A DNA stretch of 39,141 nt. Source: an uncultured Bacteroidaceae bacterium (GTDB lineage Bacteria > Bacteroidota > Bacteroidia > Bacteroidales > Bacteroidaceae). A program made the translations under genes and the position numbers. Under the pieces are notes generated by a model. The model was not told where the DNA came from. It did no database searches and saw only the letters and a list, made by a program, of their open reading frames with translations. The stretch spans positions 1 to 39,141 of the forward strand of contig CAJOJD010000013.1 of the NCBI GenBank assembly GCA_905234745.1, read 5' to 3'. Below are positions 15,204 to 24,200 of the stretch, piece by piece (the first letter of the stretch is position 1; each line of letters begins with the position of its first letter).

Positions 15204-18086
15204 ATGTTCCGGCGTGTGCGAGCCTTAGTGGCGGCACTGACCGTCATATTATCCGTCCTGACCGCTCAGGCCCAGACGGACAATGCTACCATTCGCACCA
15301 AAGTCAGGGAACATTTTGAACAGTATCAATCGGAAGTTGACCTTAAGAACCTTAAGATTGAGCATACCGACATTAACCGCAGTGGTCGCCGCCTGGACAT
15401 CTATCTTAACCAGAACTTTGGCTATCAGTTGTTCCGTCACGAGCTTATAGATTCAATCTATGCCGATCTGCGAAAATCGCTTCCGGCCGATATCAGCAAG
15501 TACTCCATTCGCATATACGCCGGCAACAAGGCAATAGAGAGATTAATCCCTAACTGGGCCCGCAACACCATCAGCCAGAAGAACCTCTGGAACGAGGTCC
15601 GGTACGACGGCAAGCCCTGGGTGGCTAACGAAAGCAGTATCTACACCCCCAAGAAGGGTCTTACCAACATACATATGGCCTTCACCCCCAGTCACGGCCT
15701 CTATTTTGACAATGAGGACAGCCTCTGGGAATGGCAGCGTCCGTCACTTTACTGCACGCGTGAGGACCTTCTCACCCAGTCTTTCGCCTACCCTTATATA
15801 ATTCCGATGCTCGAGAACGCGGGCGCTGTAATCTATACCGCACGTGAGCGTGACTGGCAGACAAACAGTGTAACAGTAAAGAGCGGCGGGCTTGGATACA
15901 GGGAAGACGGAGTATGGTCCGAACACATAGCCGGCGGATTTTCATCGGACTCCGTGCGCATACTGCCCGACAGCCTTCAGGTCAGCACCAGATCGGCTCA
16001 GGCGGGTAACGGTCCCGGAATCAGGATATCCACCGCTTTCTGGATTCCCGATATCCCCGAGGACGGTGATTACGCTGTTTACGTAACATATCAGACCGAC
16101 TCAACGAGCATAGACGATGCCCGTTACATAGTGTTCCATACCGGCGGCGCCACCACATTCCGCGTAAACCAACAGATGGGCGGCGGAACCTGGGTCTATC
16201 TGGGCACTTTCCATTTCAGGAAGGGAGAAAGCCCCCAGGGAATGGTCAGTCTGGACAACAGCAGCGACATGAACGGTACCGTCAATGCCGATGCAGTCCG
16301 TTTTGGTGGCGGCACACATACGGAAATAAGTCACAATCTGGAGATAACCGCTCCCCGTTACAATATGGGAGCCCGCTACTACACCAGGTTTGCCGGAGCA
16401 CCGGACAGTGTTTACAGCAAGTATCAGGGTGACGATGAGTACCGCGAGGATATCTGGACACGCCCCTATATGGCCAACTGGCTGTCGGGCGGATCCATAT
16501 TCAATCAGGCCAATCCCGGTCTGGGAGTACCGCTGGAGCTCTATTTCGCACTGCACACCGATGCCGGATACACCTATGGTGACACACTTTACGGTTCATT
16601 GGGCATATGCACCACCGATTTCAATAACGGTCTGCTGGGCGACGGCCATTCGCGTGATGTGAGCCGCGACCTTACCGATATGGTTCTTGACGGACTGCGC
16701 CGCGACCTTGAACCGGCCATAGGCCGCGAGTGGGCATACCGCGGTATCTGGGACAAGAACTACTGCGAAAGCCGCGAGCCTATGGTCCTGTCCATGCTGC
16801 TGGAACTGCTCTCACACCAGAATTTCCGTGATGTCTGCCTGGCCTTGAACCCCAATTTCCGCTTTACCGCATCAAGGTCGGTCTACAAGTCCATCCTCAA
16901 GTACATATGCTTCATGCATGACCGCCCATATGTGGTGCAGCCCCTGCCTGTGGACCATTTCAGGGTAAGGACATTAGGCAACTCATTCTCACTCACCTGG
17001 CAGGCTGTGACCGATACGCTCGAGCCCACCGCCGCTCCCGGAGGATACATTGTCTACACCGCGATTGACGACAACGGTTTTGACGGCGGGACATTCACCC
17101 GCACGAACAGTTACCGCATGGTTCCCCAGCGTGACCACATTTACCGTTTCAAAGTAACCGCAGTGAACGAGGGAGGCCAGAGCATGCCGTCCGAGACACT
17201 GGCCGCATGCATATCGTCCCAGAGCAAAGGCACGGTGCTGATAGTGAACGGATTCCAGCGTCTGAGCGGCCCCGAGCCCGTAATAACGGACAGCACCCAG
17301 GGCTTTGACATACTCTCCGATCCGGGTGTGCAGTACATGCGCTCGCCCATTTACACCGGCGTTCAGCAGATATTCGAGCTTGACTCCATTGACTCCGAGG
17401 AGGAGGTTTCGCTGGGCATAGGCGATGACCGTTTTGCAGGCGCACTGCTGACCGGCAACACCTTTGACTATCCCGTAATACACGGACAATCCATCGTACA
17501 GTCGGGCTGGTCGTTCGTATCGTGCAGCCGCGAATCCGTACAGGACGGATTGATAAACCTGACCGATTACCGCGTGGTGGACCTGATACTCGGACTCCAG
17601 AAACGCTCCGCCCAGGACACCGTCTGCAACAAGGATTACTCCACATTCCCGCCCACCATGCAGAAGGCCCTGCGCACTTACCTGCAGAAAGGCGGAAAAC
17701 TGCTCTGCAGCGGCTCTTACGTGGGGGCCGATATGATATCGGAACTCAAGGATGAGGCATTTACGGCTGAGGTCCTGCACTATCGCTGGGAGGGACCGCT
17801 GCCCTCAGGTACCGCCACACAGATTAAAGGTATGCGCAGCAAGGCCGAGATAAGGCGTAATGCCGACAAGGACGGCTACGGAGTGACCAAACCCGATGTA
17901 ATCAGCCCGGTCGGTCTAGCATCGACCCTTTTCAAATACACGGAAAGTTCCCTGCCGGCAGGCATAGGTTTCAAGGACCGCACCTGCGCCACCATAACGC
18001 TGGGATTCCCCTTTGAGAGCGTGACTTCACAAAAGGAACGTGACCGCATAATGAAATCAGCACTAACCTATCTTACTGACAAATAA
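15204..18086 (+). CDS. Secreted amidase-like protein with golvesin-type and FN3 domains
   Basis: A 960-residue exported protein (signal about MFRRVRALVAALTVILSVL, cut near AQAQ). Parts look like a divergent zinc N-acetylmuramoyl-L-alanine amidase (Amidase_3) split by an insert: TPSHG (His164) and LENAGAVIYTARERDWQ (203-219) precede, and LHTDAG (His451) and MVLSMLLELLSHQNF (Glu534) follow. The insert (about 220-370: GVWSEHIAGGFSSDSVRIL ... NADAVRFGGG) resembles the golvesin C-terminal/xanthan lyase carbohydrate-binding domain. A fibronectin type III-like domain follows (about 580-680), then a C-terminal domain with LRTYLQKGGKLLCSGSYVG that resembles a glutamine-amidotransferase fold. Peptidoglycan cleavage is inferred from the spaced metal ligands. 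Confidence 0.75.
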   Translation: MFRRVRALVAALTVILSVLTAQAQTDNATIRTKVREHFEQYQSEVDLKNLKIEHTDINRSGRRLDIYLNQNFGYQLFRHELIDSIYADLRKSLPADISKYSIRIYAGNKAIERLIPNWARNTISQKNLWNEVRYDGKPWVANESSIYTPKKGLTNIHMAFTPSHGLYFDNEDSLWEWQRPSLYCTREDLLTQSFAYPYIIPMLENAGAVIYTARERDWQTNSVTVKSGGLGYREDGVWSEHIAGGFSSDSVRILPDSLQVSTRSAQAGNGPGIRISTAFWIPDIPEDGDYAVYVTYQTDSTSIDDARYIVFHTGGATTFRVNQQMGGGTWVYLGTFHFRKGESPQGMVSLDNSSDMNGTVNADAVRFGGGTHTEISHNLEITAPRYNMGARYYTRFAGAPDSVYSKYQGDDEYREDIWTRPYMANWLSGGSIFNQANPGLGVPLELYFALHTDAGYTYGDTLYGSLGICTTDFNNGLLGDGHSRDVSRDLTDMVLDGLRRDLEPAIGREWAYRGIWDKNYCESREPMVLSMLLELLSHQNFRDVCLALNPNFRFTASRSVYKSILKYICFMHDRPYVVQPLPVDHFRVRTLGNSFSLTWQAVTDTLEPTAAPGGYIVYTAIDDNGFDGGTFTRTNSYRMVPQRDHIYRFKVTAVNEGGQSMPSETLAACISSQSKGTVLIVNGFQRLSGPEPVITDSTQGFDILSDPGVQYMRSPIYTGVQQIFELDSIDSEEEVSLGIGDDRFAGALLTGNTFDYPVIHGQSIVQSGWSFVSCSRESVQDGLINLTDYRVVDLILGLQKRSAQDTVCNKDYSTFPPTMQKALRTYLQKGGKLLCSGSYVGADMISELKDEAFTAEVLHYRWEGPLPSGTATQIKGMRSKAEIRRNADKDGYGVTKPDVISPVGLASTLFKYTESSLPAGIGFKDRTCATITLGFPFESVTSQKERDRIMKSALTYLTDK

Positions 18087-18098
18087 CAGTTTACGACT

Positions 18099-18416
18099 AT
18101 GTATACAATTCAGGCAAATGAATCCGGAACACGCAGCATAAACGTGTCCGATGAGAATCTGAAAACTATCCGACAGTTCTCACTGTTCCAGCTGCTTGTT
18201 GACAGCAGCGGTATCATTACCGAACAGTCGCTTGACAAGCTCAAGCTGAACATCCGTTCGCTGCTTACCACACCGCAGGGATCCGACAAGCAGCTGCTTG
18301 ACCTATGTATTGACGTTATCTACCACCGCGACATGAAGGCCCTGGGACTCAAGAACCTGATTGCTCTCTACGACCAGTGGAACAAAGACAATCCCGAGCC
18401 CGCCGAGGCTGAATAA
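18099..18416 (+). CDS. Small protein of unknown function between amidase-like and ygiQ-type genes
   Basis: A 105-residue cytoplasmic-looking protein with an acidic tail (NPEPAEAE). The middle (NLKTIRQFSLFQLLVDSSGI, LKLNIRSLLTTPQGSDKQLL) is helical and Leu-rich. I do not recognise a family. It begins 12 nt after the amidase-like gene and ends 3 nt before the radical SAM gene, so it is surely co-transcribed with both. Confidence 0.78.
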   Translation: MYTIQANESGTRSINVSDENLKTIRQFSLFQLLVDSSGIITEQSLDKLKLNIRSLLTTPQGSDKQLLDLCIDVIYHRDMKALGLKNLIALYDQWNKDNPEPAEAE

Positions 18417-18419
18417 ACA

Positions 18420-20216
18420 ATGGCGCAGTGGCTGCCTACAACCAAGAAGGAGTGTGACCGTCTGGGCTGGGACCAGCTGGACGTGATCCTCTTTACCGGT
18501 GACGCTTATGTGGACCACCCGTCGTTCGGCACAGCCGTAATAGGGCGTGTCCTTGAGGCGCACGGATACAAGGTAGCCGTTGTCCCCCAGCCCAACTGGC
18601 AGGATGACCTGCGTGATTTCAAAAAGTTGGGCGCACCCCGTCTGTTCTTCGGTGTTTCTGCCGGCGCGATGGACTCTATGGTGAACCGATACACCGCCGG
18701 CAAGCGTCTGCGCTCCGAGGATGCCTACACCCCCGACGGACGCCATACGGGCCGCCCCGAATACCCGAGCATAGTCTACACCAAAGCGCTCAAGAAACTC
18801 TTCCCCAATGTGCCCGTAGTGCTGGGCGGAATTGAGGCCTCACTGCGCCGTTTTACCCACTACGACTACTGGCAGGACAAACTGCTGCCCAACATCCTTC
18901 AGTTGAGCGGAGCCGATTACCTTACCTACGGTATGGGTGAGAAGGTAACCATAGACCTGGCCGATGCCCTTAACGAAGGCCGCCCTCAGGATATCCTGAC
19001 GATGAAGCAGGTAGCCTTCCAGACCAAGGATATTCCCGGAGGCATTACCGATAATGACAAAGTGCTTGCCTCACACGAGCAGTGTCTGGCCGATAAGCGC
19101 AGCCAGGCGGCAAACTTCCGCATAATTGAGGAGGAGTCAAACATGATTGAAGCCCACCGCATAATCCAGTCCATCGGCAACAGTTATGTGGTTGTCAATC
19201 CGCCCTATCCGCCTCTTACCACTCCGGAACTTGATGCAATTTACGACCTTCCCTATACCCGACTGCCCCACCCGCGCTATAACGGCAAACGCATACCCGC
19301 CTATGAGATGATCCGACACTCCATAACCATTCACCGCGGATGCTACGGAGGCTGCTCGTTCTGCACAATATCGGCCCATCAGGGCAAGCAGATTGTGAGC
19401 CGCAGCCGTGAGAGCATACTCAGGGAGTTGCGTCAGATAACGCAGATGGAGGATTTCAGAGGGTTCGTATCGGACCTGGGAGGCCCGTCGGCCAACATGT
19501 ACGGTACCGGAGGGCGTGACAAAAACAAATGCCTGCACTGCAAACGCCCCACCTGCCTTACGCCCAAGGTCTGCCCCAATCTGGGAACTGACCTGACGGC
19601 TCTGACACAGCTCTACAAGGAGGCCGACAAGGTTCCCGGAGTAAAGAAGACCTGCATAGGCAGCGGTATCCGTTATGACATACTGCAATACCGCGATCCA
19701 GACCCCAAAGCCGACAAGTCACATCTGGATTACTCCCGCGAGCTTATAAGCAAACATGTAAGCGGCCGACTCAAAGTGGCGCCCGAGCACACATCGGACC
19801 AGGTGCTTGCACTCATGCGCAAACCATCGTTCACGCAGTTTGAGCTGTTCAAGAAAACTTTTGACAAGATCAACAAGGAATGCGGCCTCCGCCAGCAGCT
19901 TATACCCTACTTCATAAGCAGTCATCCCGGCTGCTCCGAAGAGGATATGGCCGAGCTTGCCATCATAACCAAACGACTGAATTTCAAGCTGGAACAGATT
20001 CAGGATTTCACGCCCACACCCATGACCCTGAGCACCGAGATATTCTATACGGGCATAAATCCGTACACCATGCAACCTGTCTATACCGCCCGCACGGATC
20101 GTGACAAACAGGCCCAGCGTCAGTTCTTTTTCTGGTATGATCCGGCCCAGCGTCACCGTCTTATCGCCGAGCTGCGCCGCATAGGACGTCCGGACCTAAT
20201 CTCAAAACTATTCTGA
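18420..20216 (+). CDS. YgiQ family radical SAM protein
   Basis: A 598-residue enzyme of the YgiQ family. It begins with a B12-binding-like N-terminal segment (DVILFTGDAYVDHPSFGTAV, then VVLGGIEASLRR), and has the radical SAM cluster motif CxxxCxxC at Cys308, Cys312 and Cys315 (HRGCYGGCSFC), which should hold a 4Fe-4S cluster and cleave S-adenosylmethionine. A second Cys group lies in KCLHCKRPTCLTPKVC. The C-terminal DFTPTPMTLSTEIFYTG segment is typical of the family. The reaction carried out by YgiQ proteins is not established. It is last in the operon that starts at 14917. Confidence 0.93.
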   Translation: MAQWLPTTKKECDRLGWDQLDVILFTGDAYVDHPSFGTAVIGRVLEAHGYKVAVVPQPNWQDDLRDFKKLGAPRLFFGVSAGAMDSMVNRYTAGKRLRSEDAYTPDGRHTGRPEYPSIVYTKALKKLFPNVPVVLGGIEASLRRFTHYDYWQDKLLPNILQLSGADYLTYGMGEKVTIDLADALNEGRPQDILTMKQVAFQTKDIPGGITDNDKVLASHEQCLADKRSQAANFRIIEEESNMIEAHRIIQSIGNSYVVVNPPYPPLTTPELDAIYDLPYTRLPHPRYNGKRIPAYEMIRHSITIHRGCYGGCSFCTISAHQGKQIVSRSRESILRELRQITQMEDFRGFVSDLGGPSANMYGTGGRDKNKCLHCKRPTCLTPKVCPNLGTDLTALTQLYKEADKVPGVKKTCIGSGIRYDILQYRDPDPKADKSHLDYSRELISKHVSGRLKVAPEHTSDQVLALMRKPSFTQFELFKKTFDKINKECGLRQQLIPYFISSHPGCSEEDMAELAIITKRLNFKLEQIQDFTPTPMTLSTEIFYTGINPYTMQPVYTARTDRDKQAQRQFFFWYDPAQRHRLIAELRRIGRPDLISKLF

Positions 20217-20240
20217 CATACACTGTTCATTGTCCTTTTT

Positions 20241-20288
20241 AACTTTTCGGGTTGTTATATATATTCTTTACGACAACTCGAAAAAGTT
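20241..20288. repeat. Long hairpin in the gap before the Gly-rich gene
   Basis: AACTTTTCGGGTTGT (20241-20255) pairs with ACAACTCGAAAAAGTT (20273-20288) over about 15 bp with one G:U pair and one bulge; the loop is 17 nt. No U tract follows on the plus strand, so it may be a weak terminator for the YgiQ operon or a structured leader of the gene at 20309. Confidence 0.5.
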
Positions 20289-20308
20289 TCAATTAACACA
20301 TAACGACA

Positions 20309-21178
20309 ATGAAAAAGATTTTTATGGCTGCCCTTATGATGGCAGTATGCCTGTCAGCAGGCGCAAAGAAAAAAGAGGCTAAGGAGATTCTGTTCGGAAT
20401 CAAGTCCGGTGTTATCACAGTTACATCCGATATGGGTGAGATGCCTGATTTCTCAGCAATGGGAATGGGCGGTGGCGGTCTTGCCGCTTTCGGTGATTCA
20501 ACTTTCCTGGAGAGAATGAACAGCTTCAACTCAGGTGACATGAGAGAGCAGATCTACTTTGACGATTACGGAAAGAAGACTGCAAGAATCAGCGTTTACG
20601 GTGACAACATCACCCGTACAATCTCTATAGGTGACTCAACCTATACCATCAACGAGAAGGAGAACACTGCAACCGTAATGCCTATATTCGGCGGCTCACG
20701 TAACGGACGTAGCGGCGGTATGGGCGGCTTTGGCGGCGGTTTCGGTATGGGCGGCGCCCAGATCGGTCAGCTTGGTACAATCGATTGGCGTAACCTTGAC
20801 AAGAAGACCATCCGTCGTAACAAGATCAAGGATCTTGGCGAGGAGGTAGTTGCAGGCGTTACTTGCAAGATGTACTCAATGAGCCCCAGCAACCAGATGG
20901 GCTTCACCCAGAATATCACAATCTGCGTTTATGAGGGAATTCCTCTTTCAACCGTAACTGAGAGCGACTGGGCTACCACAAGCCAGACCGCACAGAACTT
21001 TATTGCCGAGGATGTAGATCCTGCTTTCTTTGTACTTCCCAAGGGCTGCAAGGTAAGTGAGATGAACATGGGCGGCTTCGGCGGCGGTGACTTCATGATG
21101 ATGGGCGGCGACTTTGGTGGCGGCTTCGGCGGCGGCTTCGGTGGCGGCGGCTTCGGCGGCGGTTTCGGTGGCTTCTGA
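20309..21178 (+). CDS. Secreted Gly-rich protein of unknown function
   Basis: A 289-residue exported protein (signal MKKIFMAALMMAVCLSAGA). The middle, IGDSTYTINEKENTATVMP and KDLGEEVVAGVTCKMYSM, resembles DUF4412-type envelope domains that share a lipoprotein-carrier-like fold, but the match is only by eye. A Gly-rich loop sits at about residues 130-150 (GGMGGFGGGFGMGGAQ), and the last 40 residues are repeats of GGGF or GGF, ending GGFGGF. No catalytic residues can be named. It is a single-gene unit that ends at a bidirectional terminator. Confidence 0.8.
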   Translation: MKKIFMAALMMAVCLSAGAKKKEAKEILFGIKSGVITVTSDMGEMPDFSAMGMGGGGLAAFGDSTFLERMNSFNSGDMREQIYFDDYGKKTARISVYGDNITRTISIGDSTYTINEKENTATVMPIFGGSRNGRSGGMGGFGGGFGMGGAQIGQLGTIDWRNLDKKTIRRNKIKDLGEEVVAGVTCKMYSMSPSNQMGFTQNITICVYEGIPLSTVTESDWATTSQTAQNFIAEDVDPAFFVLPKGCKVSEMNMGGFGGGDFMMMGGDFGGGFGGGFGGGGFGGGFGGF

Positions 21179-21194
21179 TCATTAAGCACAATAA

Positions 21195-21230
21195 AAAAAT
21201 AGGGTGACTCAAATGAGCCACCCTATTTTT
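21195..21230. terminator. Bidirectional terminator between convergent genes
   Basis: Seventeen-nt arms (21195-21211 and 21214-21230, one A/C mismatch) around AA, with five A at the left end and five T at the right end. It can terminate the Gly-rich gene from the left and the large secreted-protein gene from the right. Confidence 0.8.
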
Positions 21231-21245
21231 ATTATCGGTTCCTGA

Positions 21246-24200
21246 TTACTTGATCAGAACCTTGTCTACTACTACCTTGCCGTTGCTTGTAGTCTTGCGG
21301 ATTACAATCTCACCGGCCTTAGGAGCATTGATCTTCATGCCACTCAGGTTGTAGAACTCAACGCTCTCCTTCATTGTAGGAGCACCTACGAATGTGATCA
21401 GATCGTTCAGCTTAGACTGCTGTGCTGTTACAAGAGTTGCGTAGTTAGCCTTGTCGTCAGGATTAACCAGCTTGATAACGGCACCGTTGATGCCTACGTG
21501 ACCTGAAGTTGAAGAACTGGTTATAGCGTATGAGAATGTCAGAGGACTACCGTCAACCAATCTTACACTATCACCAATTTCTACAACCTTATGGGCTGCA
21601 AACTTGCTACCCTTAAGCTCAATAGTATCAGTGCTCGTTGTCAAATTGAACTTAGAATTTGACAGATTATTCTGAAGCATATCAAGTCCAACTGAATAGT
21701 ATGCCTGAGGCAATCCATTGACTGTTGCGCTTACAGTACCAGTAGTACTGGGTGAGAAGTGAATACCATCAATGAACACATGTCCATCAAGACTCCAATC
21801 CAATTCAGTCTGGCCAGGGAACATAGTTCCGCTGTTATAGACAGTCCAGCCCGGGAATGCTGTGGTGTTGTTCTTGCTCTTGATTATTCTCCATGTACCG
21901 GCACTGCTGATATCCATATCACGGTCTACCTCTGCCTCGTTGCGGAGGAAGTAGTTAGGCATAAGAGCACTTACATCAAAGCCTTCCATCTTCTCAATCT
22001 TTGTTGAGTTGTTCTCAGCGTAGATCTTAAGAATCTGAAGGATTGCTGCCTCACGCAATACTTCGCACAGCTCAGGATCATCATCTGTCAAACCATATAC
22101 ATAAGTCTTGATGCTGTCCTTCTTGCCTCCAAAGTCATAACCCAGAGTATCGGCCAGAACAAAGAGTTCTCTGACCTGTCTGGTCATTGCAATCTCATAG
22201 TCGAACCTGAAGATGTAGCCTCTTCTTGAAGTCAACAGAGCAGCGGTTGCAGCCTCCAACTCATCATCCGTGCAAGTGATTGCATCAAATGCAAGAGCAG
22301 TTGTTACACCGGCTGCCATTACATCATACTCTTCATAATCCTTACGTGCATCGGCAGCATTCATTATTTTCTGAGTAGCCTCAATCTCTGCATTGTGATT
22401 GTCTATCAATGCCATACGGTCATCAAGAGCCTTAACCTCCTTCTCATAAGCCTCAATCTCGGCAGTGAACTGATCTAAGGTCTTGAGTGAATCAATCCAG
22501 GTTGCGTTAGCCTCCTTGCGGGCAGCAAGAGCCTTGTATGCATCAAGATTCTTATACTTGGCGCTGTCACCTGTGAATGAGCCCAGCAGGGTTGCAACAT
22601 CGGCAGACTCAGCATAGAAATCATCGACAGTAGCCATACGATTTGTCAAAGCAGTAATAAGACTACTGATATGAGCTACAACTGAATCATACTTGCTCGG
22701 GAAATTACCCATGTAGTTGTCACCCTCAACTGCAGCCTGTGCAAGAGCATTGTAATCGGCACCTCTATACTTGTCGGGCTTAGCCTCGACCAGCTTAGCC
22801 TGTGCTGACTCAACGGCCTTGTTAAGCTTGCTTACGTACGGTGTTGACAGGTTACCTGAGTTGGCGCTGCTGATAGTATAGTTACTGATAAATACACCAT
22901 TCTTAACACCTGCACTAGGAGCATCCTTTGTAACCCATTCAAATACATAATCACCGGCACTGGGTACAGTGAAATTAAACTTGAAGGTTTCTACATCATC
23001 AGGCCATTTACCGGTATCTTTATCTTCGATATCGCCCTTCTTGACTACTGTTTTGGGAGTAAACGAACCTAATTCTGTCTTTGTACAAGCCTCCAGGATT
23101 GCAAAGCCCTTATCATTACCGTTCTCCAATGTACCTCCGGGTGCCGGATAGAAGTATACATAGCACGGGAGTTTAGGTACACTGCTGCCGCTATAAGCCC
23201 ATCCAGTTCCCAAGAACTCTATTGTGCAATCTTCTGCGGTGTCAAAATGTACGATTGAATACATGTTACCTGTTTGATCGGCTACATATTGAGTAATTAC
23301 ATATCCGCAATCGTTAGGATAGACTCCATCAACTGCATATACACGGGTCTTGGCCTTCTTGCTGCCTCCACCTTTCAGGAAAGCAGTATTACCGTCATGA
23401 GCATAAGTACTTGCAGGATTATAACCTCCCAGTTCTCCACCTCCTTCACTTCTCCAGTCAGAAATGATCTGTGTTGAAGATACTGTCTTGCTGAACGGGC
23501 CAAAGTGATAGTTGATCTCAACCGGCTCACCGGCATCACCGTTCGTTCCCTTAATCTGAACGAGATTGATCAGATGGTCACCCTTAAGAGGATTGGCGCG
23601 CAAGCCCTCGGGACGGGTAATAACCAGGCTTGATGTAGCGGCTTCCCATGAAGGAATCCAAATCTCATCACCTACATATGCTACTACACCGTAATCAGTA
23701 GCCTCACCCTTGAATTCGGGATCAATCCTGATCTCTCTCTGGAACTTGAACTTGAGTTCTGTGATATTCTCATCCAGACCGAATGAACCATCCTCATACG
23801 GAGCCTTTGTCATGATAGGAGGCAGACCGTCAAGAGAGGTTACGTTTGCCCAAATCTTAGTGGTAGGATTAGGAACAGCTACTTCATTGTAGAAGCTGGG
23901 AACAATCTTACCGGCATTTACCCATGCGGTATCGCCAGCCTTAGGATACAGTGAACCTGTATACTTAAGAGTCAGCTGCGGGTTGTCAACCGGGTTGTGG
24001 AATGTTACGAATACAGAATCATAGTCTCCGAACTGAAGAGGCTCCAAAGACAGAGGATCTTCGGGATCGGTCTGGAAATATGATGTGAACATGTACATGT
24101 AACCGTCGTCATGATACTCGGCAGAACGGATAGGCATAAAGCTCCATGCACCGTCCTTCTTGCACCAAACCTCAAAGAACTTACCGTTCTCATTAGGAAT

